Positions 1 to 13,579 are shown, counted from the stretch's first letter. The stretch: DNA of 64,000 bases from Apis mellifera (GCF_003254395.2 NC_037639.1:2646501-2710500), one strand, 5' to 3'. The notes: generated by a model not told the origin, from the letters alone. A program made the numbers and translations.

Positions 1-100
1 TCTCCTCCTCTCCTTTTCTTCTCGACTAATGCCGAGAGATAGACAGATGATGATTAAGAAAGCGCCGCTACGTGTGAGGACAACGCCGCGACGACGCTTC

Positions 101-120
101 TACCTACCTACCTACCTACC
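101..120. repeat. (TACC)5 microsatellite
   Basis: Five perfect TACC units are visible. The same tetranucleotide is repeated more extensively at 21175-21209. Confidence 0.95.
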
Positions 121-260
121 CTCCTCCACCCACACAGCCCCCTCCTCCTCGAGTTTTCTACTCTCGATCTTCTTCTCCACGCTTCCTCTACGTCCGCATC
201 CTGCCTTCCCTCGTTTTTTTTCCCTCGTCGCTTGATTTCCCTTCTAATTCCTTTGTCTCT

Positions 261-288
261 CCCCCCTCCCTCCCCCCTCCCCTCCCCC
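261..288 (-). other. Strong G-quadruplex motif on the minus strand
   Basis: The plus strand reads C6-T-C3-T-C6-T-C4-T-C5. The minus strand therefore has five G-runs of at least three separated by single A residues, which fits the standard G4 pattern. A second motif, C7-T-C3-T-C5, lies at 329-345. Folding is inferred from the pattern only. Confidence 0.75.
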
Positions 289-559
289 TTTCTTACTTTT
301 TTCTTACGTCCACGGTGTTCTTTTTTTTCCCCCCCTCCCTCCCCCTTCTTTCTTCTTACGTTTTTATGGGGGTGGCTTCATCCTTCTTGCGGGTCGACGA
401 CTCCTGATGACGGTTTCGAGCGAATGTGCTGCTGTTCTGCCGTTGTAAAATATGCAAGGGGATCGATGATGAGTGAGTGGTCGCCAACGCGTTGCTACAT
501 TATCGATAATGACTGTTTAGGTGTAACTTGGGTTGACGATGCATTATATTGTAAGTAAT

Positions 560-3000
560 TATTATATTTGATTATCGATTGGATATCGCGGTTGGCACAG
601 ATGGTTCGTAATAGTTGGTGACCTAGAAAATTGTTATCGTTATTCTGGAGAGAAAGAAAATATGGGGAAATATTTTTGAATATATGAGAGGAAATATTTC
701 TTCAATTTCATCTTTATTGAGTTCTCTATTTTTTCAGATTTTTGAGATTTTGTCTAGATTTAACGGATAGTTATAGATGGATATCTAAAAGTAATAATTC
801 AAAAGAAGAGACTAAAAAGAGTAAAAAGTAGTGATCCAATTTATCAATTTTTTTATATTTCAAATCATTTTATTATTTATAAAGCAGCATTACATAAATA
901 GATCTTATTTATTTTATTGTATCTTTATATTTTTCTTATTATAAAAGTATAATTAATTGTTTTTAATAATATTCTTGGATTTATTTGGATGAATAGGGAA
1001 AAAATTTGGTTCTAAGTCCCTTCTGTTATTAAAAAAATTTTGAAGAATTGCAATATTTATTAAATAGAAATATTAGTATAAATAATTTTTATTCTTTTTA
1101 AAAATCTTTGAAAGTATGCAATAATAAAGAAATTAGTGTCGTTAAAATCATAAGATAATATTACATTAATTTTATTAATATTAATCTATTTCAAATCTAA
1201 TTCAATTTACGATAAAGTATCAATTCAAGATTTATAATTAAGTACCAAAATATATTTCTCTTATATTATTAATGAATTTTTTTTTCCTTCATTTAAATAT
1301 TTTATATTTTACATAAAATATAAAAATGAATAAAATAAATAAATAAAATTTAATTTTAAAAAGTAATAATATATATTTTAATTAATGCATATTTTTAATA
1401 TACGTATAATTTATTAACTTATTGCCTTTTATTAACTATTGCCAATAGATATATTGAGGAAAAATATAAAACGTAAATGACAAAAGTAAAAGAAAACATC
1501 ATTTTTTTAAAAACATCTAAATATCTATTAAAAATCTTATTTGAAACATAGTAAAATCTATGATGAAGTCTGAATCATGCTTTTGAAACTCATATATCTG
1601 CATAGCTGTTAGTGTAGAGTTCACTGCATGCATATATTATAGCTAAAAATGAAACTTATTGATGAGTGTCATAAATTCCTTATAAATACTTCATATAGAT
1701 ATAATTGTTATAAATAATTTTATAACATCTTGTTTATTAAAATAATATGACTTTGAAAGACAATTACTTTTATATATTTATTTATATATATACATATATT
1801 TTTACTTTTATATATTTGTTTATATAAATATATAAATATAAATATATATTATATATTTATATATTTATATTTCTTTTATTTTTTTTTTTTCATATTTTCA
1901 TAATATATGAAGATATAATTATGCAAATGTAATAGAATAACTGAACTTTTTTTTAAGAAAATAAATTCCAACTAGATGTTACTAGATTGGATTTCAGAAA
2001 TACCAACTCTCTGACATCTTGCAGTGAAAAGTCATTGTTGCCAATTAAAAGAAAAGTAAAACAAAAATTATACTGAATATTTATATGCATATTTTTAAAT
2101 ATTTTATAAATGTAACAATCATAAATAGAATTTGTATTATTTTTCATATTTTCTATAAGATTTTTTATTATATTCTGTTCGATATTGTTTCTGTTTGGAT
2201 AGTTTTGATTTTAACACTTTCAACTTTGATATTTTATAATTGTAAAATTCAATAATAACATGTATATTATAAATACATCTTGATAAATAAATATCGATAT
2301 AACAATATCGATTCTAATTTTAGTTTCGATAAAAATTATGAAATATAAATGGATAATATAAAAATTTTTATATTTTATATTTGAAACGATTCCTCATCTC
2401 CAAATTCTATACCAAAATACAAGATTATTTATCTTGAATAATTCATCTTGAAATCATCTCGCCTTTAAAGTTTCATTTGTAAAGATTCATTATATGTAAA
2501 ATGAATCATATAATATAATATATAATAAAAATTATGTATATAATAATTCAGAAAAATAATCTCATACGAGTAGAAATTATGCAAATATATATTTGCATAA
2601 TAAATATATATATGCAAATATAAATTTTCATTCATGAATATTATAGCATATTTTAGAAAACATTTTCTTGAATTCGTTTATATAATTGAATATGCTTAGA
2701 AATATAAACAGAAGCACATAATTCTAAGCATATACATAATTCATTATGATGACACATTCTAACTCTCAATAATCTGCACATTTTTTCTCTTACAACATAT
2801 TCTTCCTAAAAAGTACAACAAATTAAAATATCGAGTAATCAAAATTAAATATACTTTTCTAATAGATTTGATTAAATATTTTACACTATCATATTTTATT
2901 TTATGGTCGTATAACTCAGAGATTTTCATATCGATCGAAAAATATATTCGTATATTTTTCTGAAAATATACGCTGACCAAATCTCTTCCTTACAGTAATT
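560..3000. other. AT-rich noncoding DNA
   Basis: The sequence is very AT-rich, with many poly-A/T and TATA-like runs and stops in all frames. Short open frames at 1953-2147 and 2759-2980 are of the length expected by chance. Nothing identifiable is seen apart from the octamer palindrome near 2576-2619. Confidence 0.8.
2576..2619. promoter_or_regulatory. Palindromic pair plus third copy of an octamer (ATGCAAAT) motif
   Basis: Positions 2576-2601 form a perfect 26-bp palindrome whose arms are ATGCAAAT and ATTTGCAT. A further ATGCAAAT sits at 2612-2619. ATGCAAAT is the classic POU-domain octamer. Other plus-strand copies occur at 1921-1928, 5751-5758 and 39762-39769, and an inverted copy at 23790-23797. 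In AT-rich DNA isolated octamers arise by chance, so the palindromic triplet is what stands out. Confidence 0.4.
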
Positions 3001-3230
3001 CTTTTTTGTTTACACGTACACCTAACACAGGTATGCCTACCTGCGCGTGCACCTGACCACACAACGTCCTCGTGTGCAATATATACATATACACCAAGTT
3101 TTCTCGGAACGTGATCATTGAAAAGATATTTTCGATCAGGTTGGATGCTCTTAAGGATCGTAAATTATTCTTTCCGAAATCCATGTCACTTTTCCGTTAA
3201 ATGTAATTAGTCGCAGTGCCGAGATTTTTT
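3000..3230. other. Small GC-balanced islet with E-box/Zelda-like motifs
   Basis: This islet within AT-rich DNA holds CAGGTA, CTACCTG (reverse complement CAGGTAG, at 3037-3043) and CACCTG within about 30 bp. These match ZEB/Snail-type E-boxes and the insect Zelda motif. The minus-strand frame at 2990-3184 has no recognisable domain. It is a candidate regulatory islet only. Confidence 0.3.
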
Positions 3231-5620
3231 CGAGGAAAAGGAAATTGTTATTAAATAAAATAATTTTTCAACATGAAACTTATATCCTATCTTTTCTTTT
3301 CATTTTATCATTTTAATTTCATTCGGATAATAATAATGCAATGTTGAAAGATGAATTATTTTAACATTTGCGATTTCGTTTCTTCTATAAAAAATAAATA
3401 ATTTGTTATTAATGAAATGATATTGAAATAGTTTTTTTGGAATTTGATATTCAAAAGATAGTATTTAGATATTTATTATTTGATTTCAATGTAAAGATAT
3501 TTTCTTGTTTGGAATTTTTATTTTTCAAATATCTTTGCTATGATTAGAGATATTTGGTTTTTGATTTGAGATGAAATAAAATCTTTTCTTTTTTTATATG
3601 TATAAAATTTTATTTTCTATTGTAATATGATAAATAAATCACTTGAAATTAATTAATTAGAACTATAATATATAGATTAAATAGCTATGCATTGCGCATT
3701 AAAGTCAAAATACAATTATAAAAATAATTAGAATTAGTAATTACTTTTCTGTGATAATAAAAAGTAAACATTAATTTTATCAAAAGTTATAATTTCATGT
3801 CTTTGTAATTCCGACGTTAATTTATTTTTCAAATAAAGTTATCTACAATTTATTTACAAACATCTTTATTTTAATTCGTTCTTGTTGAAAAAAATTGATC
3901 GATATTATTGGCTCGTATTTCCAATCTCATCGATTGTTTTATTCAATCGAGTTTTGCCTGGTGAAATTTTCACTGTGAAATTTAATGTCACACCTTTCGG
4001 TGAAAAGAATGCGTTTTACGACACTACGCGTACATTTCCTTATGTTTTTGCATGGTCTAACATAACCGTCCCGGAGGTTTCTAGGAAATAGTGAAATGTA
4101 TAAAAATAATGCGCTCAAATGTATGGTAAAAACAATATTGGCGATTGTAACATGTTACGTTATTGTATGTTTTAACGTCCTCCATTGCTTTGATCGCTCG
4201 AAATTTCTTAACTTTCGCGAAAGTATTAGATTAATATATTAATTTGGTTAATTTCGCGTAAATTAAAATACTCCTTTCCACGTGATATACATATTTAAGT
4301 GGACTATATAATAATGGATTATAAAAGATTTTGAATGAATATTGCTTGGTTATGATGAACCGAGAAAATTTCTGTTATGATTGTTGAAATTAGAATATTA
4401 TTACTTCTTAAAAATATATTTTTACATTTTGTATTTGATTAAGTAATAAGGTTATTTTTATTTTTTTATAGGAATATTAGAAAATGTTATTATTTTTATA
4501 AAATTTATTAAGATTATTTAAGAATATATGCATTACTTCGTTTTGTATTGTTATTAAGTGACTTATCAACATTTTATCTTAAACATCGTTTGAAAAAAAA
4601 ATTTTTTAAATTTGTTAAATCAAGAATTATTTCATCAATGTATGAATAAAAATATTCTCTTGTATGTGTATGACATGAATTAAATTGTAATATCTTTCAA
4701 ATATTTGAAATATGAAATTTAAAGAAAATATTTGCTTTATTATAATCTCTAATTCCTCGTTACATTTATTTTAATATTCAAATGTAAAAAAGATTGAACA
4801 AATAATGTCAGTTAACTTTAACAATCTCTCTTAAAGTATTATTATTCGATATTTTTATTATAAATTTAATCAATCAATCTAATATCCGAATATTTAAAAT
4901 ATTCACGTTCAATGAGATATAAATAGAATGATAAATTTACATTAGTTAATTTGCATATCGGTTGTTCTAAATAGAAATATTAATTTGCAAAATATTAAGC
5001 TAACTAATCCAACACCTTAACGCACAAAGCTGAGACTATAGAATTGGTATGATATCCTAACGGAAGTGTGACATTAAACGGCAAGATGTATGCAACGATA
5101 CTTGCGATCGATAATGTTAATTAGAATGGAAAGCAGAAGTTTGCGGAGATCTTGGAAAATCATGGGAATACATGTAGTCGAAAACAGAAAATCTTATTAT
5201 AAATTAATTACTCAGAATATAGTAATAGTTATGTTGTAATTTTTGTCATATTTCTTGATCTATAAAAAATCAAATTTTAATTATAATTTTATTAATCACA
5301 ATTTTTTTTCAACTTATCATCAAAGTAATTTTAATAAATTTTTAATAAGTTTCATTCAATTAAATAATTATATTAATTTGTCGTTGTTAATATAAAAAAA
5401 TTTATCAAATATATAGAGAAAACTTGAAAGAGGCGATAAAAATTAATTTGAAAATATTGGTGAAATTAAAAAAGATAATGCATTATTAAAATTCATCAAA
5501 AATTTAGTTTTTTATATTCATTCTATTTTACGTCAAATTTAAAATTTAAAATTTCCTTTTTAATTTCGTATATTCGAATATTTATCCCAATCTTTAAAAT
5601 ATATTTTTTTTACAATTAAC

Positions 5621-5672
5621 ATTATTATATAAACTATATATTAACTATTATTATATAAACTATATATAAACT
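5621..5672. repeat. 26-bp tandem repeat, two copies
   Basis: The unit at 5621-5646 is followed directly by a nearly identical unit at 5647-5672, differing by one base near the end. It begins ATTATTATATAAACTATATA. Confidence 0.9.
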
Positions 5673-6539
5673 ATACATAACAATATAATTAATTTATTAT
5701 TAAAAAATATCGTAATTTTATAAATAATGCATTATCGCAATGACAAAATTATGCAAATGAAGACACGAGGATTATTATAAAGAATTATCAATCATATTTA
5801 TCGATTTTGGTGGCACAATCCCTCGATACTCGTAATTTCGACGTATTCGAATTAAAAAACGCTGTTCCATCGCGATTTGCATAAAATTTCGCATAAAATT
5901 CGCGGTAGTGATCCTTCAATCCACTAAAACCTATTATGTATACGAATTGGCGGAGGAAAGTACTTAAACATATGCAGGATCGATAGTAGGGTGAAGACGA
6001 AGATTCATACGCTAGGTATGTGGAGAAACCATGAGAATACAAGTTGGCTATGGAGTGGTCGAACCCCATTGTGAATTAATTAACTAGAATTTGTAGGGGA
6101 TGGCTACTATATTCAGTTTATGCGTCGAGTCACGATTTTATTAATTTCAATTTGTTTTTTCACGAGTGACGTGTCGTGTTTATCGTCATTATTTTTTACT
6201 AATATCAATGTCGTTAATATTATTATATAAATAATTCGATATTTTTTTCGATAAAAATAAAATTATGTTATTCATTTATATAAAATGAAATGAAATGATT
6301 CGTAAGTAAAGATAAATTGAATAAATTAGGATAAAGGAATATTTCTGCTTTTACATAATTTAGAATTTCGATTTCTAACATTGATTAAACAAACATTTTA
6401 AATATTGGAAAAAAGTTGAAAATATTTATGTGATATTTAAATAGATATCTATTTACATATTTATTTACATATATTAAAAATTAATTAAAAAATTATAATA
6501 TGTTAATAAATTAAATATTAGCTGAGACATAATAGGTTT

Positions 6540-6558
6540 ATATATATATATATATATA
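6540..6558. repeat. (TA)n microsatellite
   Basis: About nine TA units in an AT-rich setting. Confidence 0.9.
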
Positions 6559-7209
6559 AATTAAGTACATTGTATAAAATATATATTTACATATATTATA
6601 ATAAAATATTATATATAATAAATAATAAATATAAAATATATTTTTTAATATATAATATATAGAGCATATCTAATTCACTTTGAAATTTTTTCTAAAATTT
6701 TTACTTTAATCTTATTTAAATATTTTTTAAGCTCAAAAAAAACAGTAGCACAAGTCGTTGAAATCTCCTTCACTCGGCATCAGATTATGAAATAAAATTC
6801 CCAAATTTATTTTATTATAATTACAAAAAGGATTAATGTAATTTACGAACTTATGAGTTATTAGAAATCTAATCTTATTATTTCTAAAAATATTTTAATT
6901 TTTTTGATATTATAAAGAATTCTTTTAAAGAAAATATTTATTTTAAACAAATACGCTTTTCTGTATTTATTCTTCTCTTTTCATCCAACCTTTTTCTTAA
7001 ACAAATTGAGAAACTAAAAAAGAAAAAAAATTTTCCTTCATATTTAATTATTAGATATAAAATTACTAAGGACAAAATTATCTTTTCACTCAAAATTCCA
7101 AATGGATATTAAAAATATTATAAAAAAATATTATATATATATTAAAGAATATGTAACTATTATACATAATGATTTGTATATTGCATATTTTTATGTACTT
7201 ATAATAACT

Positions 7210-7214
<5 letters not shown>

Positions 7215-7257
<43 letters not shown>
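7215..7257. repeat. (TA)21 microsatellite
   Basis: An uninterrupted TA run of about 42 bp, self-complementary and able to extrude as a cruciform. Confidence 0.95.
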
Positions 7258-7261
<4 letters not shown>

Positions 7262-7460
7262 AAAACATATAAATTAAAAAACTTATTATTGTATTCTTAT
7301 TATAAATTTATCAAAGTATTAAAAATAAACCATTGTGTTATATCTCAAACCTAGATATGAGCAGCATCATATTATTGCTATAAAAATTTAAAGATATGTT
7401 AAAAATATGACTTTTAAATGATTTTTCATTTTTTGATTGATTGAAGTACATCATTGAGAA

Positions 7461-7496
7461 ACAGAGATAAAGAGAGAGACACATAGAGAGAGAGAA

Positions 7497-7527
<31 letters not shown>
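7461..7527. repeat. (GA)n imperfect microsatellite
   Basis: An AGAG-rich run of about 65 bp with interruptions (ACACAT, AAAG), isolated in AT-rich DNA. Confidence 0.9.
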
Positions 7528-8639
7528 TTATCTCTACTCAGAAAGTTTGAGAGTTTGATAGCAACTTAACAGGTGTCCAGTTCATAACGCATTAATAATT
7601 CGCGAAGTGTTAAACAGAAAATTTGAAGGGTTAAACAGCAAGTTTCTTCGACATTGGATCGTGTTATAAAGAGAGATTATCAGAGGTCTAAGCATTTATC
7701 TGATCAAGTATCAAACTTTGCGAGGACATTGTTGAAAAAAGTAAAGTGACACTTTTAAAATTTTATACAAAATGTATTAATATTACAATATTACAATTCT
7801 AAAATTAATTTATTGTAAAGATTAGAAATTGGATTATTATATATGAAATTGTAAATGAATTTTAATAACTGACAATCCAGAAAAATAGCAGTTTTATTTT
7901 TCGTTGAACACTAAAAAAATTCTGTATATCATCTTTTGCTAATTTACATAGAAATCTTTGACAAGAAACAAATTAATTGTATAATATTTAAAAAGTAAAA
8001 AAGTTTATAATAACGCGAAAGTGAATGGAATGCCAGTTGCGGAAATTAATCAGAAGTTGAACATGGAAACTTAATCAAAACTTATTTAAGAAGTGTCAAT
8101 TGATTGGTCCTCTTTTAAACAACTTATTCAGCAAAATGTTCAGTGTATTATTTCAATATATAGATTCATCAATTCGCAAATACAATGATTTCTAAAGACT
8201 TAAAGTCGTAACAAATTACAATTGAAATATACTATACGTACAAAATTTATTTATTCTATATTCTATAGATTCATTCAAAGAATATTTTTACTTGCGGAAG
8301 TGTTAAAAAAAATCGATTTATTTGCCTATATTTGATAGAAGATAAAATAGGATTAATTAAATTTATGATTTTCTAAGATTAATCTTTTAAATTCGATTTT
8401 TCACAAATATCTATAATTCATTCATTCAAGTGTAAGAATGTAGAATTAAACGATCTATATTATATGAGAAGATATAAATTGATGTTCTTAAATTTAATTA
8501 CTTAAAATTTTAATATAAAGAAAGTGTATAAAAAGAATTAAAAATTTTCTTTATAACAAAGAGAATGACAAAATAGTCTTTGAGAGTCATCATATGATCG
8601 GTCACAAAAATATTTATTTTATTTCATTATAATTTAACA

Positions 8640-9400
8640 CATTGAGTATATCTATCTATCCCAAAATCCGCTAATCCTAAATCTGACATTCCAAATATTC
8701 CACGTGCATCCACATTGAGACTAAAAAATTAATACTCGATTTAATTCGATTTCACATTCCACGCTTAAATCGCCTATCTCTCTTCGATTCGATTCGGAAT
8801 ATTTTCATACGTAGTGAATTTTTAAAAATCGCGAGAAAAATATACCGATAGAGATGCGATTGAGCGATTACCTCCGACTCGGAATCGGAAAATCAAAGGG
8901 TCTCATCCTTTCGACCGGCTAAACGTTTTATTTTCTCACTCGTTCCCCAACGATACAAGATAGAGAACTCATCGAGCGAGAAGAAAGAAAAAAAAAGAAG
9001 AGGAGGAGGAGGAGGAAGAGGAGGAAGAAGAGGAGGAAGAAGAAGAAGAAGAAAAAAGAAAAAAAAAAGAAGCAGTCGTCGTCGCGTGATGTGGTAAAGT
9101 AACGGGAAGTATGTCCGTGGGTGGCGTGGAAGGGGTCGGGGAGGTGGAGGTAGAGATTGCGCGAGGGAGAGAAAGAGATACAGGGGGATAAGAGAAGAAA
9201 TAAGACGAAATCGGATCGCGGCATCCGCCGTGGGACTTCTCTCCAGTGTCCGAGGGAATTTCTAAGCAGTGTCAAGAAACTGATCGGCCGGCTTTCGCCC
9301 CTCCCTCCCCTCCTTCTCACCTGTATTTCGCTGGCGTACCAAACTTTCCGGGAAAATAACATCTCTCCCGCTCATGCGGGATTTACAACGTACGAAGAAG
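8640..9400. other. GC-intermediate islet around a long purine tract
   Basis: Composition rises relative to the flanks. Open frames at 8928-9362 (minus) and 9157-9468 (plus) overlap each other. They encode poly-Phe/Leu or Lys/Glu/Arg low-complexity text from the purine tract. No gene is supported. Confidence 0.7.
8978..9072. repeat. 95-nt uninterrupted homopurine tract (GGA/GAA-rich)
   Basis: Every base from 8978 to 9072 is A or G on the plus strand, made of A-runs, GGA repeats and GAA repeats. Homopurine-homopyrimidine tracts of this length can form intramolecular triplex (H-DNA). That is a family-level property, not something shown by this sequence. Confidence 0.95.
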
Positions 9401-12400
9401 ATGATAGGCATTTTATTGCTGGGAATTTTTTTCTTCTTCTGATTATTATTGTGATACAGCATATGTGATATAGTATGATGATTATCTTACAATTTTAATA
9501 ATAAAAAAAATAAAACTGTTAAATAATAATAAAAAACGATTAAATCGAATGTCAATATGTATTATGAAATTATTTTAGCAATTTTTAGAGATACTAATAA
9601 TTAATACGAAATTAACATAATTTTATTTGGCTACAGTGATTCTGAGCGTAGTTCATCAAGATGTTTGAAATATTGGAAAATGAGTTTTCAAGATTCATAT
9701 TATTCGCTCATTTCTGACTTAGAATTCTGCATTATTTAATAGCATTGTTCTTTCTTTAAGGGATCATATTATTCTTTATTATAAGAAGGCAAAATGTCAA
9801 CACGCATAGTTAAACTTTTTTTTTGAATTTAATTTTGAAAAAGATTAAGTAAACTTATTCATAAATATATATTAATATAATACTTTTACAACATGATTTC
9901 GTTTTAATATAATAAAAAAGAAAACGATGAAAAAAAAATTATCAATACATATATTTATTGGTATATTAAATATATTAATATAATATTATTAAATATGCAA
10001 TGGTTTATTATATGTTCAATATTTATAATCAAAAGAACAGTAAAATAGTAATTTTTTAAGGATGATTTCAAAAAATAAATATAAAAGTTATGTTTCTTTT
10101 TCATTTATAAGCATAAAAGATAGAGTTGAAATAGTTTTTAATTTATTGATTATTTTGTATTTGAAATGGAAGGAGGAATAGGTAAGAAGGAAGGAAGAAT
10201 ATAGTAATAATATGTCAATTGGACTGCAATTAGAATCTTTTTTAAAATCAATTAATGGAAATCTGAATGAGAAGTGAGTCATATATGTACAATATTTTAC
10301 AAATGTACTTAATAATTTAAATACTCATAAATCAGATATTTAAAACTTATTCAATAAGACATTTTGCAAATATTTATTTCGAAAGATCATATATAGTAAA
10401 TAATAAAAAACAATTGAATATTTTTATTTATAATGATATACATGTATTTGTATTTATTTTCTGCAACCCCACTATTTAAAGATTGTTCATTACTGTTATC
10501 ATTCGACATTTTTTTTGGAAAAATAACAGTTCAATGTTATTCGTTTTTCAATACTTCTCTAAAATATTCCATTATTGTCATTAAACTCGATTAATACTCG
10601 TTGAGTGAGCAAATCTTTGTTCGAATCTCAAATTTTTCTTAAAAGCTAAATTTTCCTTTATCTTTCAACTTCAAATCGCTCGAATTTCGAATATGAATGT
10701 GTGTACAATATTTGTGTTTATGTATATAATTATGTATGTAGCAAATTTCTTAAGTGAAAGATATTTTATTATCTACCTTAATAACTGTTTCTAGACAAAG
10801 TATGTACTTAATAGGGAGGAAAACGTGTTAATTATCAAATGAATTATACTATGGGGAATAATGTCCTCTTGATCTACCTGCACCCTTCTCGTTTCTATTA
10901 GCACGGTACGTAGTAGGTTGGCGAGTGTCCAGCAGGAGGATCCTCCCACTCCTAAGAGAAGCCAGTAAGAATTGCGAAGATATTGATAGCATAAGAAGAT
11001 TATAAATTAAGGTAAATAAATATTATATTATTCAATTATTTATTATATTATTCAAAACAATTACAAAATAACTAGTAATTTATTTATAGAAGTTTATAGA
11101 TATAAATACACTTTTTAATTTATAATATTGTAACAATAATACATAAAATTATAAATTTTATGGAAGAATGAATTTTGAATTGCTATGACAAATTGAAAAT
11201 ATACAATTTAGAAAACTAACTCAGAATTCTATCTTTAAAAAATATAAGCAACGATTATTTTTCTTTTTATCTATGTATCTAAGTATTTTTTTACTGTTTT
11301 AATTACGATTCTTCTAAAATTGTTTTTGACAATTAAATTCTAATTACATGTCTAATTACAACGAAAGCTCCACTGTGTGAAATACTTTTTCAAAAGCATA
11401 GTATGCTCAATGAATTAATTTTTTACTTATTTTATCACAGATATAATGTACATTGTTAATCATAAAAAAGTGATTCTCTATAGTAATATAAATAATAGAA
11501 ACTCAGATAATCATACACCATGTAAGATTTTGTTCAATATAAATTGAATTCCTCTTGCAATGTTCGATCATTAAATTTGTTATTCGATGTAATAACATTT
11601 ACGTATTATCATTCACGTATTATTAAATTAATAATAATTTATTATGCTGCGCAAAGATATTTGAAACGCGTACAAAATCTTTTTCCTCGCTTACAAAATA
11701 CTTCTTTATAAAATGCGAACCGTTGCAAATTGCTCTCGTTGTTAAAAAAATGCGAGACGATCGACAAGACGATCATTGTTCCACCCTCCCCTCGTTTCTA
11801 CGATTTTCGATCGAAACTTGCAGCAACACTTAAACACTGGCGAATACTTCGAATTACTGCTGTTGCGAATCTACACCTATATCTTTACACCGTAAACGAA
11901 CTATAAACACCACGTTGCCACGGGGCAACGAAGGTGAGGAAGCGCGTCGAATCAAGGGAATGGAGGAGGCCGCCGACACGAGGGGAAGAAAACAGAAGTC
12001 GTGAGAAAACAGTGGAGGAGGTGGTCGAAGATAATTATAAATCGCTCTAGCGTCTGTCTGTTGATACTGTGTGTTGTGCTCTCGCAAGGTTAGATAAAGA
12101 GGATCCACGGTTGACACGGATTACTGACTGAGAGAAGACGCAAACACGTGAAAAGAGCATGGGGTCAGGGAGAAAAGGGGATGTAGCTAAGGCGGGATAA
12201 AATAACAGGGTAAACGAGGAAGCAGAAAATAGTGGAGGATTCTAAGGGGAACAACGAGTTCAAGAAGTTGAATTGATATTGAACGTTTAAAGTGTGCAAT
12301 ATCTATGCTTTTTTATTCTGATGATTTTTTTTTAAACGTGATATATTTACAGAAAATATAATTATTGTTATTACATAGAAATATAACCTAATTAAAAAAT

Positions 12401-13030
12401 TATTTGAATCGTGATTTGAAGATTTGAAATATTAATCTCTCAATTCTAATTCTAATTTTTTTTTGTAATTTTTTTATCCGGAAATTTTTTTGGAAATTTA
12501 GAAATAATTTATGAAATATTTATTATATTTACTATAAGATATATTATTAGATGATACACAAATATATTTTATTTCAATAACAATAATTATTGCTGTAGCA
12601 ACGGGAATTAAAATTTTTAGATGACTAACACGAAACAAAATTTTAAATATTTCTGTTTTATAATCATTTCTAATTAGATTTAAAAATCATCGAAGCAAAA
12701 GATAGCTTTTTTGCTCTAATTTTAATTAAACTAATTCTTAACTTAAAAATTTTATTTATTATTAATCACAATATTTAACTCATTCTGTAAAAGTTACTCC
12801 TATTCTTTAAAAAAATAAAAGATAAATACTTTTACCATCAATAATTTGATTTGATTATCTATATTACTACTCTCATATCTGTATTTAAAAAAAAAAACTA
12901 ATTTTACTGATTTCTATTGAATAAATTTTCGATTTTTAATATAATAATAAAACAATCCAAAAAAAAAAAAGAAAAGGAAATTATCAAAATATTCTTCAAT
13001 CATACACTTCACTACACTTCAAATATCAAG
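9400..13030. other. AT-rich noncoding DNA with two balanced islets
   Basis: Mostly AT-rich. A short islet lies at about 10850-10980. A larger one at 11750-12250 has a minus-strand 87-codon frame (11854-12117) with no recognisable domain. A 20-bp direct repeat (TATTATATTATTCAA core) occurs at 11021-11055. No gene is supported. Confidence 0.75.
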
Positions 13031-13167
13031 AAATACTTTCGGAAAGAGGAGGAAGGGAGAGGAAGCGGGGAGGGAGGAAGCACGAGCCAACGCAACAGTA
13101 GAACAGACATCCGTCTTTTTTAGAGCTAAGGGGATATAGAATCAAAGCTTTACGAAACAGGACCCAC

Positions 13168-13185
13168 GGGCGGGAGAGGGGGGGG
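13168..13185 (+). other. G-quadruplex motif
   Basis: GGG-C-GGG-AGA followed by an eight-G run supplies four G3 tracts with short loops on the plus strand. A similar motif is at 14521-14541 (GGG-CA-G9-AGA-GGGG). Confidence 0.65.
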
Positions 13186-13578
13186 CGGAGGTTTAAGATG
13201 AAGCGGGCGAGAAGGAAAGGGGGCGAGTGAGGGGGAGGGGGCGTCAGGTTTTCTTAAAACGCGGGTCCTGCGCCAGCCACGACGAAGACGACGAAGACAT
13301 CTAGACCCTCGCGGCTAGAGGGTAGTATAGCAGATCGCCGAACTCTCTCCTTTCGTACCCTTCGTATCCGGGGCTGCGTGCTCTCATAGGCGCTGAGCGT
13401 TGATGAGTCGAGGCAGGAAGACGCGGAGAGGAAACGAGGGCGTGTAGGATAGAGGGAGGGAGGAGGGGGAGGATGTTGAGGAGTTGGAAACGAAGGCTGG
13501 AAGAGAATGAGCAGGGCTATAAGGACACCGTCCAGAAACGGAACGAGACGGAAGAACGAGACGGAGAAAGGAAGAGGG

Positions 13579-13579
13579 G

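Larger units (their letters stand above)
1..560. other. Pyrimidine-rich GC-moderate block, no supported gene
   Basis: The stretch is dominated by C and T on the plus strand, with pure-pyrimidine runs at 256-294 and 318-357. Open frames spanning it (29-235 and 232-558) translate to Ser/Pro/Leu/Phe-rich low-complexity peptides, as expected where one strand lacks A. A GTAAGT donor-like string lies at about 551 but no convincing exon precedes it. This is probably the edge of a GC island that extends left of the window. Confidence 0.7.
3230..8640. other. AT-rich noncoding DNA with islets and microsatellites
   Basis: Mostly AT-rich with no supported gene. The islet at about 3880-4200 includes a 69-codon frame (3882-4091) with no recognisable family. 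The islet at 5790-6090 includes a 93-codon minus-strand frame, again unrecognised. A diverged repeat pair appears to link about 5140-5235 and 6015-6095. Simple repeats are listed separately. Confidence 0.75.

Noticed and set aside
3882..4091. 69-codon frame in a balanced islet considered as an exon
   Set aside because: No recognisable domain and no clear splice sites. Composition alone is insufficient.
10615..10640. GTTCGAATC B-box-like string (tRNA promoter)
   Set aside because: No A-box, anticodon stem or acceptor pairing around it. Other B-box-like strings, for example near 23143, also fail.
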